Below, piece after piece: positions 1-10,603 of a DNA stretch of 64,000 bases. Origin of the DNA: Dichetophora obliterata. Lineage: Eukaryota; Arthropoda; Insecta; Diptera; Sciomyzidae. Numbering within the stretch: position 1 is the first letter of the stretch; every line of letters begins with the position of its first letter. Position numbers and translations under genes: made by a program. The stretch lies in NCBI GenBank assembly GCA_963920525.1, contig OY986436.1, positions 177,107,361 to 177,171,360 on the forward strand, given 5' to 3'. The notes under the pieces were generated by a model, which saw only the letters and a list, made by a program, of their open reading frames with translations, was not told the origin of the DNA and searched no databases.

Positions 1-121
1 AAATATTTTCAATTACGTCGACTCGTCCTTCAAAATTCCTTTCAGTTATGTTCCTTTCAGAACGCCTTACTAGTTTAGCGCTATTATATATATATATATA
101 TATATATTATAAATATTCTTT

Positions 122-655
122 TCTATGGGAAACCGGAGGCGAACCTCTATAGGGTAACATGTCTGACTGTCTCAACCTGGCTAGGCCAGCATAATCCTTG
201 TGAAATCGCCTCAAATCGACTCAAACCTCTACGTGGTGTATCCTGGGCAACGTCAAAACTGACAACCGTTAGTTTGGCGGCTAATCTGAGCAGCGGGCCC
301 TCCTTAGCTTAAAATAGGTTATGCGTCGGGTTTAAATCCCACCCGTAAAAACCCATTTCAATGAAAACACAAAAGAATAGAAGAAAACTGATCCGTAACT
401 CTGATGATGACTTCCGCAAACGAAAAACTGATATCGATTTACGGATTTGCACCTGGAACGACCGAACCTTTAGTTGGGAAGGTGCCTCTATCCAACTGAC
501 TGAAAGACACAAAGCTGATATAACTGCTATCCAAGAAATGCTATGGAAGGGATTATAATTAATCGATGAGTCGGGACAGAATAATCGATGGTGATTCCAA
601 GCAAGGATATATATATATACATTACTATACAAGCCACGCCTTTTTATCGGCGTTA
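122..655 (+). pseudogene. RTE-type LINE, 5-prime fragment (start of endonuclease)
   Basis: From 361 to 558 the frame reads a basic leader followed by a peptide close to LRICTWNDRTF, then EGASIQLTERHKADITAIQE. This is the first strand and helix of the apurinic endonuclease domain of RTE/BovB-like LINEs, where the usual motif is LRIGTWNVRTL. Bases 122-360 look like the matching 5-prime leader. After a stop at 556-558 the similarity continues weakly (VGT, then a YY-rich stretch) with stops and runs into AT repeats near 610-620. No reverse transcriptase follows. It is a dead fragment of the element type seen nearly complete at 36.4-39.1 kb. The family is recognised by motif only. Confidence 0.6.
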
Positions 656-783
656 CAAATGCAGTGACAAATTTAATATACCCCTATTACGTTTTCTAAA
701 AATAAAAATAATAAACTGGTCATTTCAGCCCTTGGAAGGACTTTGACCTAGCATCTATGGATCAATTGTGTTGTGCGTGTTAT

Positions 784-874
784 GTTTGATCACAATGTTT
801 GATCACAATGTTTGATCAAATGTTTGATCACAATGTTTGATCAAATTTTTGATCACAAATGTTTGATCACAAAT
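784..874. repeat. Minisatellite of a TTTGATCACAATG unit
   Basis: About seven imperfect copies of a 12-14 base unit containing the palindrome TGATCA lie head to tail. Variants are TTTGATCACAATG, TTTGATCAAATG and TTTGATCACAAATG. No coding frame is associated with it. Confidence 0.85.
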
Positions 875-1033
875 GACCGAGAACTGAACCTACGTGCTTA
901 ATGCCGACTCCGAATGGCTTATGTTCTCAAGAAGCTTTACATGGCAATTTTTACTCTCTGAGGTTTGTCATTGTTTGTCTGCAGAGAGGTGACGACCGAA
1001 CAGAATAATTAATTCAATTGAAAAAACTTTCTG

Positions 1034-1113
1034 TCTGAACTGGATTTGAACCCGGGCTACCGCGGTTCTTTAGCTTAGGGGCTACGCACTCTACCCACTA
1101 GGCTACGGCCGCC
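1034..1113 (-). repeat. tRNA-derived SINE-like sequence, copy 1
   Basis: On the minus strand the sequence has a good RNA polymerase III A box (TAGCCTAGTGGGTAGAGTG) and, about 40 bases on, a B box (GGGTTCAAATCC). The segment between has tRNA-like spacing, but I could not fold a convincing acceptor stem or anticodon loop, so this is more likely the head of a tRNA-derived SINE than a working tRNA gene. Two related copies lie at 34.9 and 47.9 kb, also on the minus strand. Confidence 0.6.
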
Positions 1114-2915
1114 ACATTTTTATGCCGCCATATGGTATTGATAGCAAAGATAAAAGCAATTTGGTAATGTCTTTTGTGATGTGTTTTAAGAACTTTGTTC
1201 CAAGTAAAAGCAGAGTGAAAACGTTCTTAAAACTAATTAACTCTGAATATCTTCAGTCACAATGGCTTGCATTTTTAAAACGCTTTTTTCAAATCTACCT
1301 CATCACAAACTTTAAGGGGTAAAGTGTGCCATTAAATTTTAAAGCATTGCAAAAATAAAAAGTAACATTTAAAATCTCAAAGAAATTGATATAAAAGTCC
1401 CCTGAAACTTAAACGAAAACTTTACCATTTTAACAGTCGCTACATAAACTGTTTAACTGTTTTCGACAGTTGATGTCAGATGCTGTCACTCTGACGTTTT
1501 AATATTTTTAATTGAAGCATTAATTTGTTTGCTGTGCTGTTTGAGCAACCGCACAAAAACAACATAAACAGCCAAATGGTGAGTAAAAAGTTTCAACGTT
1601 AAATCTTGAAAGTTCGAGAACAGTAAAAAGTAAAACGACATTTTAAGTAATGCCGTTCATCGGGCAGCAGCCAATTTAAACCGCTAACTCCGATCAGAGT
1701 CCTTCGTCGAGGAGCATTCTTGTGACCACCCGCCAACAGCTTAAGCTGTATTCAAGAATAAGAAACTAATTTAAAAAATCGTAAATGTGTTTCATTACGC
1801 GTGATTCGCGTCCAACATTTAAAATCTTAATATCGCCCTGACAGTTCGTTGTTGGAGTGCGCTTCGTGACCTTGTCCTTGGTCAAAAGCAACCAATCGAA
1901 TTTACAGAAAAGTCAGCTGCAACAAATGATGACATTAAAATTAAACCCCGTTCTGGGCTGGGATGCCTCATAATTCTTCTGCTTTCAACGAATGGTTTTT
2001 TTCTATGTGTCCGCCTTAGTCTTCGTGTGGTTTTATTTTTGTCTGAATTTTTCTGCTTCTGTGCACAGTTATCACTGTTGGGTTTATCTTTTGCGATTTG
2101 TTGTTATACATAATAGTCGACCGCATAAGTTCAAATTAATTTAATATAATTTTAAGGCTTTGTTTCTTGGAATTTTTTAAGAAAATTATTTTCTATTCTA
2201 TCGGGGCGGGGTGAGTGAATGGTGCTGCTGGGTCACCGTTCGTTCGTTTCATACTGAGTGGATTTGATTGCATTGGTTTAAGCACTTGCTCACCAAGGAC
2301 AATCCATTTGGTTTCTAAAGCTTTCGCCATTACGCTGGTTTTAACACTAATGAGCTTTTAATCCATTGGCTTTGCGTGCTTTTGAATTGAATTTTTTTTT
2401 TTTTTGTAAAACTTTTTTTTACTTTATTTCAACTAGAAAGTAAGTGATACAAAAATGTAAATGTTGAGGGGTGGAGGATATCGGAGAGTTCGTTGTTGAC
2501 TTTTTTGGTCCTTGTGCGGCAATGAAATCGTATGTATCAGCATGAAAAAAAATTTAAAAAGTTGTGAAAGAGATGTAATTGATAAGGCATTTGAAGAAAT
2601 TTCCGCGAATATTTATCGCAACTTTTTTTCTTTATTTGTTTGTGGTGAATCAGTGGAAAACTTAAGCTTATCTGGGATTTTTGCTTTTTTCAACATAGGC
2701 AATTATTTTCTTTTCAGTTATAGCTAAAAATAACCAAGCTGTTTCTAGCTAAATTTCGCTAAATTTTTTTAATCTGTTTTGAATTTTGTTATTTATTAAA
2801 AAACTTTTAGAAATGGTTTTGAATGCATTGCTTCAGCCCAATTAAAAAATGTCCCTTTTTAATTTTTTAAGAGGCACATTATTTTAATCGTAATACACTG
2901 TCACTGGCAATAATC
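1114..2915. other. No recognisable gene
   Basis: AT-rich sequence with short ORFs that have no recognisable content. The one suggestive site is at 1573-1584, where CAAATG is followed directly by GTGAGT, a start codon abutting a splice donor; no downstream exon was found. The string GTAATGCCGTTCATCGG at 1647-1663 recurs at 3041-3057 inside a MITE. Confidence 0.5.
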
Positions 2916-3160
2916 ACCCCTATTCTAGTTGTCAACATCGTCACAAAGTGAAGTTGACTAGTGTTAAAGTGAAATCGTCGTTTTCGTTTTCGATAACTAT
3001 TCCAAAGATACTTTTATTTATAAATTGTTGTCGTAGTCACGTAATGCCGTTCATCGGCAAAAAGCAAAAGTGTTAGCTGATACAAATTAAACAATATTTT
3101 AATTTCTACGTTGACTCAAAGTGACGCTACACAATCGACGACGACAACTAGAATAAGGGT
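2916..3160. mobile_element. Small MITE with ACCCYTATTCTAGTTGTC ends
   Basis: The left end (ACCCCTATTCTAGTTGTC) and the reverse complement of the right end (ACCCTTATTCTAGTTGTC) match at 17 of 18 bases, and weaker similarity continues inward (CGTCACAAAGTG against GTGTAGCGTCACTTTG). The element is 245 bp with no ORF. The flanks show TAATC and TAATA, a possible but unproven target duplication. Superfamily not assigned. Confidence 0.7.
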
Positions 3161-3272
3161 TAATATAATATTTGTTGTGTACCGAAATATTCAGCATACC
3201 TTACTAGTGACCAATATTGTGGTAAATTATTTTCTCTTTAAAAATATAACTTTACTGTTAAGATTTAACGGA

Positions 3273-3296
3273 TAGGTTAGGTTAGGTTAGGTTAGG
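3273..3296. repeat. Short TTAGG pentamer array at a LINE tail
   Basis: Nearly five perfect TTAGG units (CCTAA on the minus strand) lie immediately beyond the 3-prime end of the LOA-type LINE, which reads on the minus strand. TTAGG is the ancestral insect telomere unit, but flies have lost it, so here it is better explained as the LINE's own simple-repeat tail or target microsatellite. Confidence 0.8.
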
Positions 3297-3297
3297 T

Positions 3298-6090
3298 AAA
3301 AGTGGCTGCTTCAATTGAGACACACAAAGACCAATATGGCCCATTGTGGTACCACTGGGTTGATTTCCATTCTCTATTTAAACCAGCTTAAGCTATTCAC
3401 AAAGCTTAGGATTAGGTATACCGATAATTCCGAGAGTTCTTCAAGGTCCTTGAAAAACCAGTTATTTTTGAGCCAGCGCTGGGCAAGAGCAGATTACATA
3501 AATGTACTGTAGATTCTTATTCTTCTCCTTCTTCATCTCTACAGCTTCTGCAAAAGTCGTTGTGGGGGATGCCCAACCTATGAGCATGTCTGCCGATCAG
3601 GCAGTGCCTTGTAAAGACCCCAACCTTATACTTATATTTTTAATTTTTTTTTTTAGACTGAACCAACGCTTAGGTGATGCCGCCTATAAATGTATAAGCA
3701 TTGTGTTGATTCGGAAGATGGGTGATAGTTAGTCGGAGGGTGGATAGTTGGAGTGGTATCGGTGAAGGTTAGTTTTAAATTTGCACAGCTCAAAACTGCC
3801 GGGAAACACACTCGCAGGAAGACTATTCCACAACTTAACCGTGCGACCAAAGAACGAATTTTCACGGTAATGCGACGTTCTATTAGGCATCGATGCTATG
3901 GTAAAGGGGTGGGCTTGGACAGCTGCCCGAGTGGATCTGGGAAACACACGAGCTAGTGGCGTCAGGCCATGTATCTCCTTTGAACACTTCCCATGGTAAT
4001 ACCTATACAGAAGGCTAAGGCAACCTACATTACGTCGATGCCCAAGAGAGTTGAGAGAAGATGAAATACTTTCATCCCCTATCAAATATATCGCACGACG
4101 TTGAATTCGGTCCAGAAGCTCCAAATAAGATCTTGAAGCCCCTGCCCAAATGTGCGAAAAACTAAGTCTCTTCTAAGGGAAATGAGTTCTTTTTAACACT
4201 TTGCAAGTTTGGGCCATATTTGCCGCCTTATGTTGCAATTGTTTCCCATTAACCATCTCTTGTTGGTCTTATTACAGGATAACTAATGTGTAAGCAGTTT
4301 GCAAGTGGTAAGAGGAATACCGAGTCAATACTTATATGTTGATAATTGTCTGGTAGTGCCTGTGCGTGCAAGTTCATCTGCTTTGCAGTTTCCTAGAAAA
4401 TGTTTATGTCCGGAAATTCATAATAGAAAGATCCTGAGCTGCTTTGCCACGTCATTTAGAGATTTGCGGCAGTTTAGAACTGGTGTAATTTCAACAGTTA
4501 GATGTTATTTCAACAGTTTCTAAGGCTTTCAAAGTGGCTTGACTATCAGATAGTATGCATATATCTATAGAAAATATCTCATTCATCTGGAGCCAAGTTA
4601 CCGCTTCATGAATAGCAGCGACTTCAGTTTGAAATAAGCTGCAATAGCCAGGGAGCCTGAAGGCTATATTGATGTTTAATGTTTCAGAGTAGCCTCCTTC
4701 ACCTACTTATCCATCTAATTTTGATCCATCGGTGAAGATCTCAATGGCATTTTTAGGTTAAAGGTTTCCTATTTCCCAATCATCTCGAGAGGGAATGGAT
4801 ATATCGAACTTCATGTCTTGTGTGATGTAGTCAATAGACCTGGCTCACCATGCAAGAGTGCCCTAGCGTACCTTCTTTCCGCTGGGAGGTGGCATCAAGG
4901 TGGATAGCTGCATTAGCGGCTGATTGCACTTCCAGTTTAGTTTCCTATCCAGTATAAGGCTTAGGTATTTTGCTTGATCTAAGAAGCTATCCCAGTCTAT
5001 TTCCCAGTTTAGCATTACTAATTAGAGGTAAATTGTGTTTCCTTTTAAAAACCACTAACTCAGTTTTATTAGAATTAACTCTGAGTCCACAGCTGAAAAC
5101 CCAGTTGACTAGAGTATTTAGGCAGGTTTGCATAATGTCTCGAAGAGTAGATATGTATTTTCCAGAGGTTACAATAGTTCCAGTTTGACTAAGAGTTTAT
5201 TTACTGCTAAATTCCAAAGTAGAGGCGAAATAACCCCTCCCTGAGGGGTTAACCTTGGTACAGATCTTAACGTGATTGCCGTTCCAAATTTTGCACTTAT
5301 AATCATGCCAACTAGTCTTTGATTTATTAGTGCTATCAGTGCGGCATCCACCCCAAACTCCGTCAGAGCATTAGTGATAGCTTTTCCCTCGACGTTATTA
5401 AATACTCCTTCTATATCAATAAAAACTATCATTGTATATTTCTTCTGATGGAGGGATTTTTTAATGATAGAAACTATGGAATAGAGAGTTGTTTCCATGG
5501 ACTTGCATTTAGTGTAAGCATGTTGTGCTATAGATAATGGCTTCTTTTTTTATCATGAATCTCAAGTGAATGTCAAGTTATCTCTCGAGGATTTTTAGAA
5601 GAAAAGATGAGAGACTAATTGGCCGAAGGTCTTTTGGGTTTACGTGTGAGCTTTTGCCTGCTTTAGGTATAAAGATAAATTTCACATTACGTCAACGCTT
5701 GGGAATGTAGTTTAGGTCAAAGCAGCTTTGGTAGATCAACAAAAGTCGCTCCTTAATGATGCCATACGACTTTTGGAATTCAATGGGAGCTATAACTTCT
5801 GGTCCTGATGACTTAAATGGTTTGCAGCTACTGATTGCCTATTCGAGCTTTGTTTGTGAGAGTATTTTTAGAGATCTGTTCATAGATGGTTATAGATATT
5901 CCTGAATTGAAGCGTTACATATCTCTGAAGCAAGTTAGTGAGACTATCAACTCAGTTTTCTAAGGATTCTTTAATGGAAGGACGATAAGGTGGTCTACTT
6001 GAGAGATCTTTTTTAATGTATTTATATAAAGATCCCAGTTGACTTGTTTAAGATTGCAAAATTCGCACGATCTCGTGTCAAAGTCATCAA
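3298..6090 (-). pseudogene. LOA-type LINE with RNase H, 5-prime truncated and decayed
   Basis: Reading down the minus strand: decayed pre-RT sequence (about 6080-5500); reverse transcriptase motif A (FIDIEGVFNNV) and motif B (TPQGGVISPLLWNL) in an open stretch 5498-5169; then decayed frames with VNSNKTELVVFK. Next comes an RNase H domain (TEVAAIHEAVTWLQ then ILSDSQATLKA near 4650-4520), a GNCKADELARTG block near 4380, a RRQIWPKL block near 4225, and a tail with HRLGIPHNDFCRSC near 3560. RNase H plus this tail is typical of LOA and related I-group LINEs. The YADD motif C is missing: the sequence jumps from LLVKLE to IVTSGKYISTLRD, which looks like a small deletion. Several stops make it a pseudogene. 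A CR1-like fragment interrupts it. Confidence 0.75.
3641..4168 (-). mobile_element. CR1-like LINE 3-prime fragment inserted in the LOA LINE
   Basis: Minus-strand frame 4124-3729 reads LELLDRIQRRAIYLIGD, then HRRNVGCLSLLYRYYHGKC, then HYRENSFFGRTVKLWNSLP: the conserved C-terminal region of CR1/L2/Jockey-group reverse transcriptases. It ends in an A-rich stretch at 3641-3656. LOA similarity stops just upstream (RRDLV near 4170) and resumes just downstream (VGVFTRHCLIGRHAHRLG near 3620), so this is a 5-prime-truncated insertion in the same orientation. I could not define a target duplication. Confidence 0.65.
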
Positions 6091-6188
6091 CATAAAAAAA
6101 ATATATCTATCTTCTGAGAAAAGTGTTCCTTACAAACTCTCCAATTTTTTACCCTATAAGATATAAGATAATATATATAATATATAAG

Positions 6189-6545
6189 ATCTGCGTCAAT
6201 GGTGAGTACCGAATATGGTGGAATGATGAACTGTATGAGCTGTACGCTGACATCGACATAGTCAAGCGCATTAAAATCGAGCGGCTTCGCTGGCTTGGTC
6301 ATGTTCAGCGCATGAAAGACGATGCTCCAGTGAAGAAAACATTCGATTCGGTACCCAGCGGTGGTCAACGCAGAAGAAGACGACGGCATCTTCGTTGGAA
6401 AGACCAAGTAGAGGACAACCTGACGAAGCTTGGAATTTCCAACTGGCGCCAGCAAGCGAAAGACAGAAATGGCTGGCGCAAATTCTTAGATAAGGTCAAG
6501 ACCGACATACGGTTGTAGCGCCAACTAAGTAAGTATGTAAGTAAG
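6189..6545 (+). pseudogene. RTE LINE, 3-prime end only
   Basis: The frame 6189-6518 encodes the RTE C-terminus, from ICVNGEYRIWWNDELYELYA to KTDIRL, and is almost identical to 38,720-39,048 in the larger RTE copy. It ends in the same AAGT-type simple repeat. TAAGATATAAGATAA occurs at 6157-6171 upstream and again at 6542-6556 after the tail, a likely 15-base target duplication, although an extra AT-rich stretch lies between the left copy and the insert. The high identity suggests a recent, strongly 5-prime-truncated insertion. Confidence 0.85.
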
Positions 6546-6603
6546 ATATAAGATAAATAGATTTAACATAAAATTTCAAATAAAGATTTGCAACTTAAGC
6601 ATA

Positions 6604-6923
6604 GTACTCTGTTCAGTTTCATGTGAAATTCCACTCAAATTTCCATATAAAAAGTGGCAGAGTGGCAGAGCAGTATTCTGTTCCGCTACGTGAAATTATT
6701 GCAACATGTTCCTGAGCAACATTTTTTTACCACAATTTAATTGTGCTGCCTATTTATTTTGAAGTGAAAAGAGAGGGATCATATGAAATCTCCCAACATA
6801 TTCTCTCAGTCTCTCTGAGAAACGTTGCCATAGGAATTCCTCGCAACAAACTTTAAGTCAGAAATTTCAAGCAATAAATAAAAAGATGTTGCCAGCGACA
6901 TTTCACGCAAACGAACAGAGTAC
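6604..6923. mobile_element. MITE with TA target site (Tc1/mariner-type)
   Basis: Terminal inverted repeats start GTACTCTGTTC on the left and end GAACAGAGTAC on the right, flanked by TA on both sides (6602-6603 and 6924-6925). Similarity continues imperfectly inward to a GTGAAAT motif. A terminal-like copy recurs inside near 6690 (TATTCTGTTCCGCTACGTGAAAT minus its last bases). 320 bp, no ORF. TA duplication is characteristic of Tc1/mariner. Confidence 0.7.
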
Positions 6924-7021
6924 TAGGTTTTAAAAAGAAAACCAATTCACAAAATTAAAGAAAGGAATGGAAAATATGTCCACCATCAGTGAACATATTT
7001 TTTATCACACCGCCAATGAAC

Positions 7022-7236
7022 TGGGTGTGTCACACCCGAGGAAAAATAAATAAAAAATATTAAAACTATATCTATATAAAAGAAAAATTTTTTAATGTTT
7101 TTATCAAGTCAATAACATATTAATTTGAAAAAAAGGCATATTCTGTTCCTTATACATATTTTTTTTTTTGTTATTTAAATAAGAGATAAAACAAATTCAT
7201 CGTACAAATAAAAATAGCTCGGGTGTAATACACCCA
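7022..7236. mobile_element. MITE-like element whose ends are themselves palindromes
   Basis: The left end TGGGTGTGTCACACCCGAG and the reverse complement of the right end, TGGGTGTATTACACCCGAG, match at 17 of 19 bases. Each end alone is also a near-palindrome (GGGTGT and ACACCC around three or four bases). The 215-bp interior is AT-rich with no ORF. A target duplication is not obvious. Confidence 0.55.
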
Positions 7237-7719
7237 TGTGCATTGACGACGGGTTAAGACCTATGGTGGCTGATGCAATGAAGGCTTTTTGCATTTTCTA
7301 CCATGCTGATTTCATGACTAAGATAAACGCCATTATAAAACACAGTGAAAAAAAAAAAAACAAATTAAAATGTAATGCCCGTATGACACAACTTTTTTTT
7401 TGTGTATTTTATGATGTTTTTCTAGCAAAAGTGCAAGTCATATTAAATATCCGTACGAGAAAGTAAACGAGAAAGCTAAAAAACAAATTATAAATAAACG
7501 AAAAGCAAAATAGCCTATTAAAAACATAAATATGAAATTACTTATTTAGCCTAACGCTGATTCTAAAAATCAAAACACTGAGTTTACAAAATTTTAATAA
7601 TGCAAACTAAAAAATTAGTTTTTAGCTATTTCTAGCTACTTTTTCAAGGTGAAATTATAGCATATCTAGCCACATTTTATATTTTATCTAGCTTATTATT
7701 TTTTTCAAAGGTGGCAACA

Positions 7720-8215
7720 TTTTTTTTATCCTATGATGGCCACTTTTTTAAAAAAATCTCCTTTTCGGATAACCGGTTTTGTAAATTTCGGTTTTCCACC
7801 AAAACTAAAAACCGAAGTAAAACACCGGTTTATAAGAAATTTTTTTTTGCAACTTTACTGATTGTCTGTTTTATAGATGTTGGCGCAAGTTTAAAGAGCC
7901 ATTTCCTATTTTCAATCTTTTTATGCAGAGGTTACACTCCGCCAAACCATTCTCCACTTTTTTAAAATATCGCCACACTTCACTCTTCATTTACTTTTAA
8001 AATTTCTTGTTTTGTTTTATTTATGCAAGTTTTCAATGTTCATTTACCAACGCCGTCTTTTTGTCACAGCTGCAGGTTGAAAAATTCTCGTTGTCGGTTT
8101 TTGACATTCTTTACCGGTGTTACGGTATTTTTCCTTCTAAAAAAACACCGAAAAATACCGGTTTTTAAAAAAAAAAAACCCGATCACTCTTAAACACCGA
8201 CCGGTTTTGGCCATC
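7720..8215. mobile_element. Possible hAT-like MITE with ACCGGT-rich arms
   Basis: The right end reads CGGTTTTGGCCATCCCTA, whose complement TAGGGATGGCCAAAACCG resembles hAT-type termini, and the arms repeat ACCGGTTTT and AACACCGG in inverted orientation. The left end (ATGATGGCCAC near 7733) is degenerate and no 8-bp duplication was found. No coding capacity. Confidence 0.35.
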
Positions 8216-8394
8216 CCTAATGATATCATCTTTCGTGCAAAGGGTGCAACTAAGGGTACAAAAAGAAACCGCAAATTAAACTTTAAAGTGGTATTAATAC
8301 ATGTATAGAAAGATATATAAGGAATAAAAAAAAGAAAGATGTTTGCATCAAGTATAATAGCCTTAAAGACGAATATATGTGTAGAATACTTACA

Positions 8395-8815
8395 AATTAC
8401 TTGTGCCAAACATTTTTAAATAAAGCTATTTCTAATAAATCCAAATACATCTTATGGATTTATTATATGTCCAACATTCTTTACTACAAAATTATTTATA
8501 CTATAAAATTTTTCAAACATTTTTCATGTATGTAATATTTGTATTCAGTATCAATAAAACAATTTCTTACGATGAACATAATTACGTCAAACATCCTCTA
8601 AAAATTTGTGAAATGTGATAATAATTGTGCCAAACATTATTCAGAAAATTCTCTATATCTTATAATTTGTACTAAACACCTTTAAAATATTTTCCAAATG
8701 CGAAAATACTTATGGCAAATGTCATTTAAAAATTTTCTAAATCAGAGATTTCTTGAGCCAAATAGTTTTAAAATATAAGGTAAATACGAAAATACTACTG
8801 CCAAACATCGTTTTC
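8395..8815. repeat. Degenerate tandem repeat with a GCCAAACATTNTT core
   Basis: The core recurs as TGTGCCAAACATTTTTAAA (8401), TGTGCCAAACATTATTCAG (8627), a diverged TGTACTAAACACC (8668), TGAGCCAAATAGTTTTAAA (8755) and CTGCCAAACATCG (8800), each followed by an AT-rich segment of about 50-90 bases. It is an old, diverged array. No coding frame. Confidence 0.4.
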
Positions 8816-9841
8816 AGAGCGGAGTAGCAAAAAGCGACCAGAAATTAAACTTCAAAACTATTTCTCACCAAAAAAATTTGGTAACATATTCAGATTTTTA
8901 TGTTGAGCAGTCAGAGTAGTAGACATCAAATTAAGTGTTGGTAGTCATCCGTCTGTTCCATTTTGCCATAAATCAAAATAATCATAACAGATGTACAAAC
9001 GGGTCAACAGAGTAACTCAAAGCCTACATCAGACTCTGAATAAAATAAAAAGTAGTTTTTTGACATTTGTGGCCGGTTCACGTTGAAGCTTTTTATAAAA
9101 TCAAGTGATGGACACTGAAGATTTATGATTTTGCCACGCCCACAAATTAATCCCACAAAACAATAAAAGCGCTTTGTATTAGAAGTTTTTGATAGTATCA
9201 GACCAAATTTTGGTTTATTAATTCACATGGTTTTTGTCGGCAGGTTTGCAAAAAATTGGAGTGGTCCAGTGATGAACTGTTGCGTTGCTACTATTAAACT
9301 TTTATGAGTTCGAGCTCAGCTAGAACCAAAAGAAATTTTCTTCTATTTTTTTGTTCTATTATTATTAAATAATAATGTACATAATTTGCAAATTTTTGAG
9401 ACCAGGAAAAAAAACGGCGAAACTATACTATTATTATTTTGACTATCGTCAAGAAGTAGGAAAAGAAAATCGCCTTATTTCAATCGATTTTGATTAATTT
9501 TGCTTCGACCCGATGAACGGCATCCGAATTTAAGAAAATTTATGTACATCCTTTTTTGTACCGATTTGATTAAACAAAGTTTGGTTTTTATATTGAAAGT
9601 CTTGTTTTATTAAAAAAAATGTATTTATTTTTGCTTTAAAATTCGTTTTCCTTACAACTAGGAATAGGAATAGAAAAATAGCATATTTAGCTTCGACATA
9701 ATATTTTTTGTAAGTAAAACGATTTAGTTTAAAACTTAAATAAAAAGTTGATAATTTTAGTTTAAATGCTCTCTTTTTCGTATGTTTTAGTTTTTGGCTT
9801 CGAATATTCGTATTTTTTCAGCATCGATCATATTTTACACA

Positions 9842-10075
9842 TTAATCGTCATTGCTATTAGATTCATCAGATCCATCGTTTCCACGAGAACCAGAGTTGC
9901 CCCAACCCCAACCACCGCTTCGACCAGGAGCACCTCTTTCGGGTGTAGCAGATACAGATAAAGAACCTAAAACATTAATTTTTATCAAATTTCTAATGTG
10001 ACCATTAAAGAACATACCTTTAAAAACAAAAAGCAACACGATTAGAAGAAAACCAAGTGATTGTTTTAAATTCAT
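9842..10075 (-). CDS. Small secreted Gly/Ser/Asn-rich peptide, two exons
   Basis: Exon 1 is 10075-10018 and exon 2 is 9966-9842. The 51-bp intron (10017-9967) starts GTATGT and ends TTTTAG, a normal short fly intron in phase 1. Splicing gives 60 residues: a hydrophobic signal peptide (MNLKQSLGFLLIVLLFVFKG), a likely cleavage after SVSA, then a mature chain of about 34 residues starting TPERGAPGRSGGWGWG and ending SNSNDD. There are no cysteines. A TATA box lies 60 bases upstream of the start codon. Unspliced reading also stays open, but exon 2 composition and the consensus splice sites favour splicing. I do not recognise the family. A secreted effector such as an immune-induced or reproductive-tract peptide is possible; no function is shown by sequence alone. 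It is divergent from the gene at 10,672. Confidence 0.65.
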   Translation of the reverse strand: MNLKQSLGFLLIVLLFVFKGMFFNGHIRNLIKINVLGSLSVSATPERGAPGRSGGWGWGNSGSRGNDGSDESNSNDD

Positions 10076-10134
10076 TTTGTTGTGAACTTTATAATAATAT
10101 TTACAAAGTGTTTTTGAATAACAGCAAAATCTGT

Positions 10135-10142
10135 TATTTATA
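10135..10142 (-). promoter_or_regulatory. TATA box of the minus-strand peptide gene
   Basis: TATAAATA on the minus strand, within GCTATAAATAAC. It lies about 60 bases before the start codon at 10,075, leaving room for a transcription start around 10,110 and a 5-prime leader of about 35 bases. Confidence 0.6.
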
Positions 10143-10418
10143 GCATTGTGCAGCCTAAGGTAAGTAGTGATTAAATAGTAATGATTAAAAAACACTACAA
10201 AAACTTATTATTTTGCCATAGTTAAGTGCCATTTTGTCAATAGTAAGCTTTACCAAAACAATTGTGTTCTGTAAGGTTCCAAATATTGTAATTATGGCGT
10301 ACTCTGACTATTATTGTAATTATTGCAAACATATTAAATATGTGAACTAGTAACCTCTTTTATTTGAGAATTTTTTGTTGAAGTCATTATATTTTATTAT
10401 ATTCCAAACTGCAGTTCC

Positions 10419-10428
10419 GGGGAATTTC
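10419..10428 (+). promoter_or_regulatory. kappaB-like site with nearby GATA sites
   Basis: GGGGAATTTC resembles fly NF-kappaB (Dorsal/Dif/Relish) sites. Within 90 bases lie two GATA-type sites, TTGATAAGA at 10,458 and TTATCAGA at 10,501. kappaB plus GATA is a known arrangement in promoters of fly immune peptides. The group sits between the two divergent peptide genes, about 185 bases upstream of the plus-strand TATA box. Short motifs occur by chance, so this is suggestive only. Confidence 0.35.
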
Positions 10429-10603
10429 AAAAATTGAATTCTAATGAAAAATTCTTATTGATAAGAGATGCAAGTGAAGCTGTTATTATTTTGCATTTCT
10501 TTATCAGACCGATTGCATAATAAATCAGAATAATCTGAAACAACGCATTAAATGTAAACAAGCACGTCTATTTGAAGTTAAGTGTTGCAGTACGAAAATG
10601 CAG

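Noticed and set aside
784..874. CRISPR-like repeat-spacer pattern
   Set aside because: Units are directly adjacent with no unique spacers; a simple minisatellite in a eukaryotic sequence.
1034..1113. Functional tRNA gene
   Set aside because: A and B boxes are present but no clear acceptor stem or anticodon arm, and related decayed copies exist.
3273..3296. Telomere-like TTAGG array as a chromosome end
   Set aside because: Too short, internal, and adjoining a LINE terminus.
6123..6518. 131-residue frame taken as a whole gene
   Set aside because: Only the part after 6,189 is RTE; the first residues come from flanking AT-rich sequence.
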